Shown: positions 35,027 to 43,394, counted from the first letter of the stretch. The stretch: DNA of 64,000 nt from Marinobacter lipolyticus (GCF_018424605.1 NZ_QTKT01000003.1:124001-188000), one strand, 5' to 3'. Notes: a model not told the origin generated them from the sequence alone. A program made the numbers and translations.

Positions 35027-35973
35027 CAGAGCCCGTCCTGCATGATGCGTTCGCGGGTGATCACCCCGGTTTCCTCGCCCCGGGCGTTGAACACCGCCAG
35101 CTGTTTCAGGTCCTGCCAGAGCATCACCGACAGCGCCAGGCGCACGCTGTCGTCCTCCTTCAGCGCGTCGGCTCCGGGGTCTGACCGTTTGGGGGATGCG
35201 TGGGGCGTCATCAGCTCACGCACCGGCCGCAAACTCATCAGTTTCAGCCCGCGGTCCTGGCGGCCCACCAGGTTTTCGACAAATTCAGACGCGGGCCGCC
35301 GGAGGATATTCTCCGGCGTGTCGTGCTGAACAATGCGGCCCCGATCCATCACCGCAATGCGGGTGGCCAGCTTGAGGGCTTCGTCGATGTCGTGGGTGAC
35401 AAACACGGTGGTCTTGCGAACCTGCTGCTGAATCCGCAGCATTTCCAGCTGCAGGTTGTCACGGGTAATCGCATCCAGCGCGCCGAAGGGCTCATCCATC
35501 AGCAGGATGTTCGGGTCCGCCGCCAGTGCCCGCGCCACGCCTACCCGCTGCGCCTGGCCGCCGGAAAGCTGCTGGGGGTATTTGTCGGCGTGGGTGGCCG
35601 GATCAAGATCCAGCAGGGTCATCAGCTCACGCACGCGCTCATCGATCCGCGCCTGCGGCCACTTCAACAACCGCGGCACCATGGCGATATTGCGGGCTAC
35701 GGTCCAGTGGGGAAACAACCCCGTGCCCTGGATCACGTACCCCATGTTCAGCCGCAGTTGCTGCGGATTCATGGTGGTGATGCTTTTGCCATCCACCAGA
35801 ATGTCGCCGGCGCTGTGGGGCAGCAGGCGGTTGATCATGCGCAGCGTGGTGGACTTGCCACAGCCGGAACTGCCCACGAGCACGCAGACCTCACCGGTTT
35901 CAATGGTCAGGTCGATGGCGTCAACGGCGACCACGTTACCGAAGCGGCGGGTAACCTGTTTCAGTTCGATCAT
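35026..35973 (-). CDS. yehX: Osmoprotectant ABC transporter ATP-binding protein (YehX-like)
   Basis: A 315-residue ATPase with Walker A GSSGCGKST, the signature LSGGQAQRVGVARAL, Walker B ILLMDEPFGALD and the switch His in VTHDIDEAL. The C-terminal ~70 residues after the ATPase domain extend beyond the core and may hold a CBS-like or regulatory piece (REETGVITRERIMQDG-type ending). It is co-transcribed with the two permeases and the binding protein. Confidence 0.92.
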   Translation of the reverse strand: MIELKQVTRRFGNVVAVDAIDLTIETGEVCVLVGSSGCGKSTTLRMINRLLPHSAGDILVDGKSITTMNPQQLRLNMGYVIQGTGLFPHWTVARNIAMVPRLLKWPQARIDERVRELMTLLDLDPATHADKYPQQLSGGQAQRVGVARALAADPNILLMDEPFGALDAITRDNLQLEMLRIQQQVRKTTVFVTHDIDEALKLATRIAVMDRGRIVQHDTPENILRRPASEFVENLVGRQDRGLKLMSLRPVRELMTPHASPKRSDPGADALKEDDSVRLALSVMLWQDLKQLAVFNARGEETGVITRERIMQDGL

Positions 35974-35994
35974 TCACACCTTCCCTTTGCCATA

Positions 35995-37185
35995 TCAGGC
36001 TGTCGCCGGCACCGGCCGCAGGCTCGCCGCCAGCAGGGTGAACAACGCGTCCGCCACCAGGGCGAGCGCGATGGTGGGCAGCGCGCCAAGCAACACCAGA
36101 TCCATGGCCGACTGCCCCAGGCCCTGGAAAATAAACCCGCCAAAGCCGCCGGCGCCAATCAGCGCCGCCACGGCGGTCAGGCCGATTGCCTGAATGGTGG
36201 TGATACGCACGCCCTCGATGATCACCGGCAGCGCCAGAGGCACTTTGAGCTGGAAGAACAGCTGGCGTTCGCTCATGCCCATGCCCCGACCCGCGTCGGC
36301 CAGGCTCTCCGGCACCTCCGTCAGCGCCACGAAGGTGTTGCGCACCATCGGCAACAGGCTGTAGGCGATCAGCGCCAGCAGCGCGGGGGCCCAGCCAATG
36401 CCGCGAACGCCCAGCTCCTGCAGCACCGGAAACGCCGACGACAGGGCGCTGAGGGGCGCAATCAGCAAACCGAACACCGCCAGGCTGGGAATGGTCTGCA
36501 TAAAACTCACGGCGCCGAGGATTGGCCGCTGCCAGGCTGGGCTGCGCATCATCTTCAGCGCCAGCATCACCGCCAGCCCCGCACTGACCGCCACGGCACC
36601 AAAGGCCAGTGCCAGATGAGCCCGCAGCGCCTGCGCAAACTTGTCCGGCTGGGCATTGAACTCGCGCACCAGCGACAGACTCTCCAGCCCGGCGCCACGC
36701 AACAGCACCAGCCAGCTGCCGCCGATTACCACCATCACCAGCAGTTGCACACCGCGCCCCGCTTTCAGGCGGCCAAGAATCTCGATCAGCATCAGCGAGA
36801 GCAGGAACAACAGGCACCAGAAACCGGCGCCGACGGACGAGCGCGCGTAGGGAGAATCTGGTGGCAAATGGCGGGCGGCAAACACCTCGAGCAGCAGGGG
36901 CAACAGCGCAAGCGACAAGCCCGCCAGAACCAGCAGCGCCCAATAGCGCCAGGCCAGCGGCAGTATGGACACCGCCAATGAGGCAATCAGCACCAGTGAA
37001 ACCAGCCCGGCACCCGGCCAGCCAACGGCCGAGACCAGGCCGTGGCCGGTGCCCGGCACAATACGGTTGGGTTGGATGGTGCCCAGGTCGAGCAGCCAGA
37101 CCAGCACCAGTGCAACCGCCGCCAGCACCGGAACCACCCGGTTCGGCGTCGGACGAGGCGCCGCTGTGCCGTCGATCTTCGCCAA
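35995..37185 (-). CDS. yehY: Osmoprotectant ABC transporter permease (YehY-like)
   Basis: A 396-residue permease with an extended N-terminal membrane region (four extra helices) before the conserved permease domain, whose EAA-type loop is seen at LADAGRGMGMSERQLFFQLKVPLALP. Length and architecture resemble E. coli YehY (385 residues). It follows the binding-protein gene by only 3 bp and precedes the ATPase gene by 21 bp. Confidence 0.87.
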   Translation of the reverse strand: MAKIDGTAAPRPTPNRVVPVLAAVALVLVWLLDLGTIQPNRIVPGTGHGLVSAVGWPGAGLVSLVLIASLAVSILPLAWRYWALLVLAGLSLALLPLLLEVFAARHLPPDSPYARSSVGAGFWCLLFLLSLMLIEILGRLKAGRGVQLLVMVVIGGSWLVLLRGAGLESLSLVREFNAQPDKFAQALRAHLALAFGAVAVSAGLAVMLALKMMRSPAWQRPILGAVSFMQTIPSLAVFGLLIAPLSALSSAFPVLQELGVRGIGWAPALLALIAYSLLPMVRNTFVALTEVPESLADAGRGMGMSERQLFFQLKVPLALPVIIEGVRITTIQAIGLTAVAALIGAGGFGGFIFQGLGQSAMDLVLLGALPTIALALVADALFTLLAASLRPVPATA

Positions 37186-37188
37186 ACC

Positions 37189-38091
37189 TTACTCCTGGCT
37201 CAGGGAGTCCAGATAATCCCTGGCCACCTGATCCGCCGGCACGCCGTTCACCGCCACCTGCCCGTTCAGGCGCTGGAGGGTTTCCAGATCGAGGGATTCG
37301 AACACGGGCGCAAGCACCTCACGGATCTGCGGGTAGGACTCCAGCACCTCGGCGCGCACAATCGGCGCCGGCTGGTAAACCGGCTGCACGCCCCGGGTGT
37401 CTTCCATTACCTTGAGGTCGAGGGCATTGAGACCGCCATCGGTGCCGTAGGTCATGGCACCGTTAACGTCGTTGTCGTTCAGCGCCGCGGCCCGCAGCGT
37501 CGCCGCGGTGTTGCCACCGGACAGAATCAGCAACTGATCAGACGACAGCGTGAAGCCATAGGCTTCCTGGAACGCCGGCAACGCACTGGCGGATTCCACG
37601 AACTCGGCGCTGGCCGCAAACCGGAAAGCGCCGCCACCATTGATGTATTCCGCCAGATCTTCCAGCGTATTGAGGCCATGCTCGCGGGCCAGATCGCCGC
37701 GCACGCTCATCGCCCAGGTATTGTTGGCCTGCGCCGGAGTCAGCCAGACGATGTTGTGGGCCGCTTTATCCAGGCTGGCTGCCTGCTCATACGCCTTGTC
37801 GGCGTCTTTCCAGATGTCCCGGTCACCCTGATCGTGAAAGAACGCGGCGTTCCCGGTGTACTCCGGGTACAGGTCGATTTCCCCCGCCTTGATCGCATTA
37901 CGCACAATGTTGGTGGCGCCCAGTTGGAGGCGGTTCTCCACCGGAATGCCGGCTTCCTCAAGGGTCTGCAGCACCATCTGGCCCAGCACGGCGCCTTCGG
38001 TATCGATTTTTGACGACACCACCACCGGCTCGGCGGCCAGTGCAGGCCCGGTCAACAACAAGGCGGCGAACGCCGCGGCGCGGATCAACAT
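37189..38091 (-). CDS. osmF: Osmoprotectant-binding periplasmic protein (OsmF/YehZ-like)
   Basis: A 300-residue protein with a signal peptide (LIRAAAFAALLLTGPALAA) and an OpuAC-type binding fold: VVVSSKIDTEGAVLGQMVLQ at the start, GEIDLYPEYTGNA in lobe 1, and a conserved NTWAMSVRGDLA later. These proteins bind glycine betaine or related quaternary amines. I chose the ATG at 38091 because GGGAG is well placed before it; 38109 is an alternative. First gene of the transporter operon. Confidence 0.88.
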   Translation of the reverse strand: MLIRAAAFAALLLTGPALAAEPVVVSSKIDTEGAVLGQMVLQTLEEAGIPVENRLQLGATNIVRNAIKAGEIDLYPEYTGNAAFFHDQGDRDIWKDADKAYEQAASLDKAAHNIVWLTPAQANNTWAMSVRGDLAREHGLNTLEDLAEYINGGGAFRFAASAEFVESASALPAFQEAYGFTLSSDQLLILSGGNTAATLRAAALNDNDVNGAMTYGTDGGLNALDLKVMEDTRGVQPVYQPAPIVRAEVLESYPQIREVLAPVFESLDLETLQRLNGQVAVNGVPADQVARDYLDSLSQE

Positions 38092-38198
38092 AGTCTGACT
38101 CCCTTTCATCAGTATGGGCCCATGATGCCTTACGGCCTGGCTACCCTTTACAGCTTAGGGTAGGACGGGGTTCTTTCAACTCGTTACACGCCGCCGGA

Positions 38199-38894
38199 TT
38201 AATCTCTGCCCAGGGCAAACCGAACCGCCTGCCCGGCATGGATTTCTGTGGTGTCGTAAAGTTTGACCTCGGTATCCGCACCCTGGATCAGCAGCCCTAT
38301 CTCGGTGCACCCCAGGATGACGCCCTGGGCACCGCGCTCGGCCAGCGATGCCACAACATCCAGATACCGGGCTTTCGAATCCGGCCTGACCAGCCCGCGG
38401 CAGAGCTCGTGGTATATCACCGAATGAATCCGCTCTCTCTGTAACTCATCCGGCACCACAACCCGAATGCCATGATCCTGAAGACGGCCAAGGTAAAACG
38501 TCTGCTCCATGGTGAATTTGGTGCCCAGCAGCCCTACACAGGTGATCCCGTCCTGTTTGAGCACTCTGGCGGTGGCATCTGCGATGTGAAGCAGGGGAAT
38601 GCTGACGGCGCGTTCAATTTGAGGGGCGACTTTGTGCATCGTGTTCGTGCAGAGAACCAGAAACTCGGCCCCGGCCGATTCCACCGACCGCGCGACCGAA
38701 CCGAGTATGTCAGCGGTTGCCTGCCAATCGCCCCGGTGCTGCAGCGCCTCAATCTCGGCAAAATCCACGCTATGGAGAACGAGCTTTGCCGAATGGAGCC
38801 CGCCGAGTTCGTCACGGACTTTCTGGTTGATCAACCGGTAATAAGTCTGGGTGGATTCCCAGCTCATTCCGCCTATCAGGCCCATGGTTTTCAA
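38199..38894 (-). CDS. Aspartate/glutamate racemase-family protein
   Basis: A 231-residue protein of the Asp/Glu/hydantoin racemase superfamily. The N-terminal MGLIGGMSWESTQTYYRLIN, the first catalytic Cys in FLVLCTNTMHKVA and the second in GVILGCTEIGLLI are all present, so the two-base racemase site is intact. Similar to E. coli YgeA. It interconverts amino-acid enantiomers, probably aspartate or a broad set. It follows the MipA-type gene by about 53 bp on the same strand. Confidence 0.9.
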   Translation of the reverse strand: MKTMGLIGGMSWESTQTYYRLINQKVRDELGGLHSAKLVLHSVDFAEIEALQHRGDWQATADILGSVARSVESAGAEFLVLCTNTMHKVAPQIERAVSIPLLHIADATARVLKQDGITCVGLLGTKFTMEQTFYLGRLQDHGIRVVVPDELQRERIHSVIYHELCRGLVRPDSKARYLDVVASLAERGAQGVILGCTEIGLLIQGADTEVKLYDTTEIHAGQAVRFALGRD

Positions 38895-38947
38895 GGGGAA
38901 CCTCCGTGTGAGCCGGGGGTATGTCCTGCGTTTTGAGGAAAGTGCAT

Positions 38948-39781
38948 TCAGAACACGTAAATTGCCGCAACGCCCACTTCCGCTTCGTAATCGCTGCGCG
39001 CAATTGGGCTATCCCGGACATCGCTACTAAAGTGCTCGTACAGCGCCTCGCCATAAATCTGCCAACTCTCGCTGACAAAGAAACGAAGGGTATAGTTTAG
39101 CCCGATAGAGCGAAAGCCACTGTCGAGATCGGTTTCCTCCAGCCCGGAATTGGCCGCCTGCTCTGCGTCGATACCGAAATCTCTGTTCGCATAATCGCTA
39201 TCGTGATAGACCACAACAACACTCAGGTCCGACCCCGTACCGTCGGTTTGATCACCGAAACGACGCCCGGCCCCAAAAATAACAAGGTTCCCGTCTTCGC
39301 TGGCAATAAGCCGCCCATCCAGCCAATAACGCCAGTTCGCATCAAAGGCATGACGGGCCTGCAAAACGAGTTCCGTGCTCGCGTCGACATCACCGAGACC
39401 ATCCAAACGACCGTCGTCGGAGTCATCCTCTTCCCGGCCCTCGTCGAAAGGGAAAGCCACAGCCGCGTCCAAAAGCCAGGTTTCTGATCGAAGCCCCCGC
39501 CACCCCAGGGCCGTACCCGCCCAATAGTAGATGTCGTCGTCGTTTCGCCATTGCACTGCGCCGGCCGGATCGATCTCCACTTCATACTCATCGGATCCTT
39601 CGTAGGCAGACTCGTACTCCACACCCAGGCCAAGCCCAACTCCCCAGCCATCTTCTCCGCGGGTGAAGTCATCCACCGAGGGCAATGGCACCAACGCTGC
39701 CCGGGACTCCTCGCCAATAGCGGTTGGAACGAATAACACATTGAAAGATAGAACCAACGCCAGACCCTTGAACATCCTCAT
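38948..39781 (-). CDS. MipA/OmpV-family outer-membrane protein
   Basis: A 277-residue beta-barrel protein with a signal peptide (MFKGLALVLSFNVLFVPTAIG). It shows the MipA/OmpV pattern of alternating aromatic strands and acidic loops and ends in YEAEVGVAAIYVF with a C-terminal Phe for barrel insertion. The family includes scaffolds for murein synthesis and general outer-membrane proteins. The ATG at 39781 has a GGGGAG ribosome binding site. It is the first non-cassette gene left of the second array. Confidence 0.87.
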   Translation of the reverse strand: MRMFKGLALVLSFNVLFVPTAIGEESRAALVPLPSVDDFTRGEDGWGVGLGLGVEYESAYEGSDEYEVEIDPAGAVQWRNDDDIYYWAGTALGWRGLRSETWLLDAAVAFPFDEGREEDDSDDGRLDGLGDVDASTELVLQARHAFDANWRYWLDGRLIASEDGNLVIFGAGRRFGDQTDGTGSDLSVVVVYHDSDYANRDFGIDAEQAANSGLEETDLDSGFRSIGLNYTLRFFVSESWQIYGEALYEHFSSDVRDSPIARSDYEAEVGVAAIYVF

Positions 39782-39825
39782 TTCGATCACTCCCCGGTTT
39801 GTGGAGTTTGCTGTTTACCAGCGCC

Positions 39826-39924
39826 ACATAACAGATCTTAGACGGCGATCCTGCAGTTCGCCCGGCGAAGAGGTTCACCCCATAAACCAAGTCGGTGATC
39901 CTGGTGTCCAGGTGTCAGTTGCGA
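39826..39924 (-). repeat. Possible degenerate attC at the distal end of array 2
   Basis: Core-like sequences ACATAAC and GTTGCGA bound 99 bp that follow the stop of the 124-residue membrane protein gene. An inner TTCGCC/GGCGAA hairpin is present, but overall pairing is poor. Position supports it more than structure. Confidence 0.35.
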
Positions 39925-40289
39925 CTGACGACACGGATGATCCCTGCAGCAAAGAGGGCGACGATGGCAATAATGTCTGCGATAACGACCTTGCGGACAG
40001 ACTCATTGTACCCACCAACGGACCACGCAATCGCGATGAAGGACACAACGCTCACCAGGCCCGCGATAATTGCCAATGTTTGTAGCGACGGCTGGAACGC
40101 TGCATACACCAAAAACACGCCAAGAAGACCGAACAGAATGGCCCGGTGACGCATCAGGATTTCGATGTTGGGCTCACCCAGCGAAACGCCATACAGAGCG
40201 GCAAGACGCTCCACTCCCAGTACCCCGGAAACGGGCAAGAGATGAATGATGCCTACCAGCACCAACAGGCCTGTGACAACTTTCTCCAT
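39915..40289 (-). CDS. Small membrane protein, likely last cassette of array 2
   Basis: A 124-residue protein with four predicted membrane helices (VTGLLVLVGIIHLLPVSG; ILFGLLGVFLVYAAFQ; LAIIAGLVSVVSFIAIAW; VVIADIIAIVALFAAGII). Similar proteins are often labelled phosphopantetheine adenylyltransferase in databases, which I think is an error since no nucleotidyltransferase motif is present. It begins after a GTTAAAT core with AAGGAAGAGAGG as ribosome binding site. Confidence 0.7.
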   Translation of the reverse strand: MEKVVTGLLVLVGIIHLLPVSGVLGVERLAALYGVSLGEPNIEILMRHRAILFGLLGVFLVYAAFQPSLQTLAIIAGLVSVVSFIAIAWSVGGYNESVRKVVIADIIAIVALFAAGIIRVVSRN

Positions 40290-40308
40290 GTTTGCCTCTC
40301 TTCCTTGA

Positions 40309-40353
40309 ATTTAACGCCAGCCATGCAGCCTCACGGACGGCTGGCCGCTAAGA
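40309..40353 (-). repeat. Truncated attC-like site
   Basis: ATTTAAC at 40309-40315 begins an arm GCCAGCC...GGCTGGC and ends near GCTAAGA, giving only 45 bp. With the attC at 40392 it frames a tiny ~90-bp cassette that could encode at most 26 residues. Confidence 0.45.
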
Positions 40354-40391
40354 TAAATGTAGAAGCTCTCCTGTCTGGACGTCCAACGCAT

Positions 40392-40458
40392 AGCTAACCG
40401 GCGCCGGAGCGCCAGCATAGGGAACCAAAAGCGGCACGCTTTTGGCGTCCGGTTCACA
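40392..40458 (-). repeat. attC site
   Basis: 67 bp bounded by AGCTAAC and GTTCACA (plus-strand reading), with arms GGCGCCGGAGCGCC and CCAAAAGCG/CGCTTTTGG. It is an intact relative of the attC of the reverse-transcriptase cassette. It overlaps the stop codon of the gene at 40454-40681. Confidence 0.85.
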
Positions 40459-40681
40459 GATTGATGACCAAGGAGACAGCAATAAAGATAAACCTCCAGG
40501 CCAGTAGCGAGTCTAAAACGGCCGAGGACCAGTATGAGACGACTAAGGGAATGATCACTGGCAGCAGGGCTGTACCCGGGAATGGCACTGGGCCGTGTTG
40601 AATATACTCTGCCAGAGCGAAGCTGAGGGCGGTCGTGCACACCACGGTGACCAGATAAGGATATGCGTAGGATTTCTTCAC
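40454..40681 (-). CDS. Small cassette membrane protein
   Basis: A 75-residue protein reading from a GTG at 40681 (VKKSYAYPYLVTVV) with two or three hydrophobic segments and no recognised family. Longer frames upstream cross the cassette boundary near 40700, so the GTG start is preferred. The stop lies inside the attC at 40392-40458. Probably a real cassette gene, though short. Confidence 0.5.
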   Translation of the reverse strand: MKKSYAYPYLVTVVCTTALSFALAEYIQHGPVPFPGTALLPVIIPLVVSYWSSAVLDSLLAWRFIFIAVSLVINL

Positions 40682-40691
40682 TTTCTCGTGG

Positions 40692-40718
40692 CTTGAACCC
40701 TTGCTGCATTGGTTACAC
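40692..40718 (-). repeat. Deleted attC remnant between two cassettes
   Basis: Core-like CTTGAAC and GTTACAC lie only 27 bp apart at the junction of two cassette genes, with no room for the palindrome. This looks like an attC that lost its centre, which would freeze the two genes together. Confidence 0.4.
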
Positions 40719-41129
40719 AGCACCGTATTTACCCTTAAGAATGAAAAGAATAGGCGACAGGAGAATGAACGCAACAAAGAACGCTGGAATCAATGAGCGA
40801 GCCAACAGTGCCAGAAAGGTGGGCTTGCCATTCAAGACCACTCCAGGAAGTTCATCCGAAATCCAAACTTCCATCTCGGCACCAACCACCAGTTCTTCGT
40901 CTGGGGTGTAAGGTGGAGGGGCAATAAAGTGAATAGGCCCCTTCCCTTCAATTCTGATGCCCAGTCGCGCCAACTGATCGAGAGCCGCACGATGATTTTG
41001 CTCAACCAATGCAGAGGCTTTTCTGGCCCTGAACAATGGTTTTAACTGTGAGAAACGCACCAAAGCAATCAGCAAAAAAATCGCTGAAACCACTACCACG
41101 TAGTAAACGATAAACTCTGCTGTATTCAT
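40713..41129 (-). CDS. Cassette membrane protein
   Basis: A 138-residue protein with one N-terminal membrane helix (FIVYYVVVVSAIFLLIALV), a soluble middle domain (HRAALDQLARLGIRIEGKG, VVGAEMEVWISDELPG) and a C-terminal hydrophobic helix pair. No family recognised. Flanked by the attC at 41144-41222 and the remnant at 40692-40718. Confidence 0.65.
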   Translation of the reverse strand: MNTAEFIVYYVVVVSAIFLLIALVRFSQLKPLFRARKASALVEQNHRAALDQLARLGIRIEGKGPIHFIAPPPYTPDEELVVGAEMEVWISDELPGVVLNGKPTFLALLARSLIPAFFVAFILLSPILFILKGKYGAV

Positions 41130-41143
41130 GGCCTATTCATGGT

Positions 41144-41222
41144 GTGTAACGCCAGCGGCAGGTGCGGCTTCGGAATGGACGCGAAGCCGCAATGTAGTAG
41201 ACGTCGCCGTGACTGGTTATGT
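41144..41222 (-). repeat. attC site
   Basis: 79 bp bounded by GTGTAAC and GTTATGT, with the same GCGGCTTCGGAATGG...GAAGCCGCAATG core as the sites at 27205 and 27798. It directly precedes the stop side of the next cassette. Confidence 0.88.
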
Positions 41223-41227
41223 TTGGT

Positions 41228-41563
41228 CTACTGGGCACACGATTGTAGCGAAAAAACGAAAAGCCCAAACCATACATTACCAACCAATATCAGCAACTTG
41301 ATCGCACCGCGAGCGAACGCGGGAATGTTTTGATAGCGGTACAAATAGCCAATGACGACCCATTGCACCGCCAGCCACACAGCTGAGAAATACAAAATAC
41401 CTTTATGGCACTCTATCTCAGCGACGGTGTAATAGGCATACCACCAACCCGAAACCATACCCGTGGTGAGAAGCACGAGAATCGCGCAAGATAGCAGATT
41501 GCGCCAACGCGGGTACTCTGTGCTTAAAAGCTTCTCCTTCGCTTCGGTCAACTTTTCCGTCAC
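41228..41563 (-). CDS. Cassette membrane protein
   Basis: A 111-residue protein with an N-terminal charged segment and three predicted membrane helices (LLSCAILVLLTTGMVSGWWY; LYFSAVWLAVQWVVIGYLY; AIKLLILVGNVWFGLFVFSL). No family recognised. It sits between attC sites at 41144-41222 and 41586-41663. Confidence 0.68.
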   Translation of the reverse strand: MTEKLTEAKEKLLSTEYPRWRNLLSCAILVLLTTGMVSGWWYAYYTVAEIECHKGILYFSAVWLAVQWVVIGYLYRYQNIPAFARGAIKLLILVGNVWFGLFVFSLQSCAQ

Positions 41564-41585
41564 TCAGAACCCTTCACGATCTGCC

Positions 41586-41663
41586 ACATAACGCCCGGCT
41601 CACGCGCCGGTTTGGAGCCGCGAAGCGGCGTAAAAGCGGTCGCGGTGCAGCCGTTGGTTATGC
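41586..41663 (-). repeat. attC site
   Basis: 78 bp bounded by ACATAAC and GTTATGC, with a central GCCGCGAAGCGGC palindrome. It overlaps the 3' end of the first higA gene. Confidence 0.85.
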
Positions 41664-41972
41664 CCTATGCCCCATTTCTGACACAGCACTCCAAGGGCGA
41701 ATATTGTCCAATTGACCAGCCAGCGCATCTTCCGCAATCTCAGTGTCGTAGGCCGCCTGAGCACGCAACCAGTAACCATTGGACAAACCAAAGAAACGAC
41801 AGAGTCGCAGGTCCGTGTCTGCGGTTATCGAACGCTTTCCCGCAATAATCTGGCCAATCCTCTGAGCAGGCACCCCGATCTCTTTAGCCAAGCGGTATTG
41901 AGAAATACCCATCGGCTCAAGAAACTCTTCTTTCAGTAACTCGCCTGGTGTTACAGCTTCAATATTGCGCAT
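41658..41972 (-). CDS. higA: HigA-family antitoxin
   Basis: A 104-residue antitoxin with a helix-turn-helix of the HigA type (MGISQYRLAKEIGVPAQRIGQIIAGKR) after the family opening VTPGELLKEEFLEPM. It neutralises the upstream HigB nuclease and represses the operon. It starts 10 bp after higB and ends inside an attC, so the pair is one mobile TA cassette. Confidence 0.92.
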   Translation of the reverse strand: MRNIEAVTPGELLKEEFLEPMGISQYRLAKEIGVPAQRIGQIIAGKRSITADTDLRLCRFFGLSNGYWLRAQAAYDTEIAEDALAGQLDNIRPWSAVSEMGHRA

Positions 41973-41982
41973 GAGTTACCTC

Positions 41983-42261
41983 CTAATGGTAATCAACAAT
42001 TTCGACATCTTCCGCGCCCGCCTTGGTCCAGCAGAAGCAAACCCGGAACTGCCTATTGATTCGAATGCTGTGCTGACCTTGGCGGTCACCATGCAATGGT
42101 TCCAACATATTTCCGGGCGGTACTTTAAGATCATCTAACTGGCTTGCAGCCTGGAGTTGCCGAATTTTCCTCAAGGCAACTCGCTCAAAATTGACGAAGC
42201 GTCTGACGCGGCGTCCGCTTGCCAGCTTCTCGGTATCCTTACACTTGAACGATATGATCAT
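41983..42261 (-). CDS. higB: HigB/RelE-family toxin
   Basis: A 92-residue toxin of the RelE/HigB mRNA-endonuclease fold (MIISFKCKDTEKLASGRRVRRF; LKVPPGNMLEPLHGD; SIRINRQFRVCFCW; ending VEIVDYH). Toxin precedes antitoxin, as usual for higBA. The intergenic region upstream carries paired TAACGT/ACGTTA repeats that may be the HigA operator. The cassette thus has its own promoter. Confidence 0.92.
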   Translation of the reverse strand: MIISFKCKDTEKLASGRRVRRFVNFERVALRKIRQLQAASQLDDLKVPPGNMLEPLHGDRQGQHSIRINRQFRVCFCWTKAGAEDVEIVDYH

Positions 42262-42280
42262 GAGGAAATGATGACGCAGT

Positions 42281-42302
42281 ACGTTATTAACGTCAAACGT
42301 TA
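42281..42302. promoter_or_regulatory. Candidate HigA operator upstream of the first higBA
   Basis: Three alternating 6-bp arms (ACGTTA, TAACGT, ACGTTA) form overlapping palindromes 20-41 bp upstream of higB. Autorepression through such palindromes is normal for higBA. Confidence 0.5.
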
Positions 42303-42328
42303 CTATTAGAAATAGTGTGTGGAGAGGG

Positions 42329-42412
42329 GCATAACGCCGCCAGCATGCGCGCCTTTGTAGTGGAGGCGAAGCCGCAACGGAAAAGGTGTTGCTGGGCCTG
42401 GCCTTGTTAAAT
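42329..42412 (-). repeat. attC site
   Basis: 84 bp bounded by GCATAAC and GTTAAAT with GGAGGCGAAGCCGC centre. It lies immediately left of the stop codon of the gene at 42415-42711. Confidence 0.85.
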
Positions 42413-42414
42413 GC

Positions 42415-42711
42415 TCACTTCCCACGACAGTGCCTGTCGTAGAAGTTTGATAAAAAAATGTCTGTTTCTTCGTTAGTTGCGAACCAGTCATACCCAAACC
42501 AGTTGTCCCAGCCAGACTCGATAACCAGCCTGCCTCGGTGAAACCGGGGATGGACCGCCTCATCCGAAAAGGGTGGCACATAAGCCCCCCAGCGATAAAA
42601 ACCATAGCGAAACATTAGAAGCAGGCTGACTTTCCATGAACGCCAAAACGAGAAGGTTGAAATCTCAATTCTCCCGCTGGCGTTCTCTCTTATCTCAAAT
42701 CCTTTGCTCAT
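42415..42711 (-). CDS. Cassette-encoded hypothetical protein
   Basis: A 98-residue soluble protein, tryptophan- and aromatic-rich, starting MSKGFEIRENASGRIEISTF and ending YDRHCRGK. The ATG at 42711 has AGGA upstream; an ATG at 42726 within the attC core is in frame. The pattern of short beta strands (RLVIESGWDNWFGYDWF) resembles small PH-like domains, but no family is assigned. Confidence 0.62.
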   Translation of the reverse strand: MSKGFEIRENASGRIEISTFSFWRSWKVSLLLMFRYGFYRWGAYVPPFSDEAVHPRFHRGRLVIESGWDNWFGYDWFATNEETDIFLSNFYDRHCRGK

Positions 42712-42724
42712 GGCTTCCTGTGAC

Positions 42725-42795
42725 ATTTAACGCCTGGCTTTGCGGCGTGCCGAAGCGCCAGCGCAGGCACGTCTGACAACAGCCACTGGTTAAGC
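42725..42795 (-). repeat. attC site
   Basis: 71 bp bounded by ATTTAAC and GTTAAGC, with GCCTGGC...GCAGGC-type arms. It overlaps the last codons of the second higA. Confidence 0.82.
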
Positions 42796-43083
42796 TGCTT
42801 CGAAGTCCAGCCGATGAATACCCTCCAGATTGACTGTGCCGCGAGCCACCCATAGGTCATACATATCTTGCATCGCCAACCAACTCTCAGGAGTACGCCC
42901 GAGAACCTTGGACAGCCGCAGAGACATTTCAGGGCTAATGCCACTATCCCCTTTGAGCAACCGAGACAAAGTGGAGGGTGAAACGCCCAGACTGGAAGCA
43001 AGCTGACGAGAGCTGATGCCGAAAGGCTCCAGGTACACCTCACGAATGAATTCACCAGGATGCGGCGGATTATGCATAGTCAT
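42790..43083 (-). CDS. higA: HigA-family antitoxin (second copy)
   Basis: A 97-residue antitoxin with the HigA opening [22 protein letters not shown], helix-turn-helix [20 protein letters not shown] and C-terminal [19 protein letters not shown]. Sequence differs from the first HigA, so the two are distinct systems. Its ATG overlaps the higB stop (TAATG). Its C-terminus resembles the remnant at 22999-23139. Confidence 0.93.
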   Translation of the reverse strand: MTMHNPPHPGEFIREVYLEPFGISSRQLASSLGVSPSTLSRLLKGDSGISPEMSLRLSKVLGRTPESWLAMQDMYDLWVARGTVNLEGIHRLDFEAA

Positions 43084-43361
43084 TAGTGATAATCCTCATA
43101 ATCAAGAATGTAGGCGTTGCCGTCCTGGAATTCGAACGTCATGCGCCAATTTCCGTTAACCCTAATCGTCCACTGGCCTTTGTCTTTGCCCTTCAATGGA
43201 TGAAGCCGAAAACCAGGGATATCCATGTCTTCCACTGAAGTCGCCGTATCCAGAGCAGCCAGCTGCATACGCAGCTTCTTGGCATGGTCGGGTTGTATGC
43301 CAGACGTGTGGCCGGTCGAGTAAAACCGCTTCAGTCCTTTGTGGCGGAATAATTTAATCAT
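43083..43361 (-). CDS. higB: HigB-family toxin (second copy)
   Basis: A 92-residue HigB toxin close to the Proteus/Vibrio type ([59 protein letters not shown]). It is a ribosome-dependent mRNA endonuclease by family. It is the first gene of array 2 next to the 266-bp repeat, and a palindrome upstream suggests autoregulation by HigA. Confidence 0.95.
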   Translation of the reverse strand: MIKLFRHKGLKRFYSTGHTSGIQPDHAKKLRMQLAALDTATSVEDMDIPGFRLHPLKGKDKGQWTIRVNGNWRMTFEFQDGNAYILDYEDYH

Positions 43362-43377
43362 GAAGGAATACTAGAAT

Positions 43378-43394
43378 GTTGCGCACCACGCAAC
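43378..43394. promoter_or_regulatory. Candidate HigA operator upstream of the second higBA
   Basis: The inverted repeat GTTGCG-N5-CGCAAC lies 17-33 bp upstream of higB, a typical position for HigA autorepression. Confidence 0.5.

Noticed and set aside
35200..36981. Very long plus-strand frame opposite the transporter genes
   Set aside because: Rich in Gln, His and Arg as expected for the antisense of GC-rich transporter genes; the minus-strand genes have clear family motifs.
38141..38163. CTACCCT/AGGGTAG hairpin upstream of osmF as terminator
   Set aside because: No T-run on either strand and only 7 bp of stem; could be an operator but nothing supports it.
39915..40289. Phosphopantetheine adenylyltransferase for the 124-residue protein
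   Set aside because: The protein is four membrane helices with no nucleotidyltransferase HxGH motif; the label is a probable database artefact.
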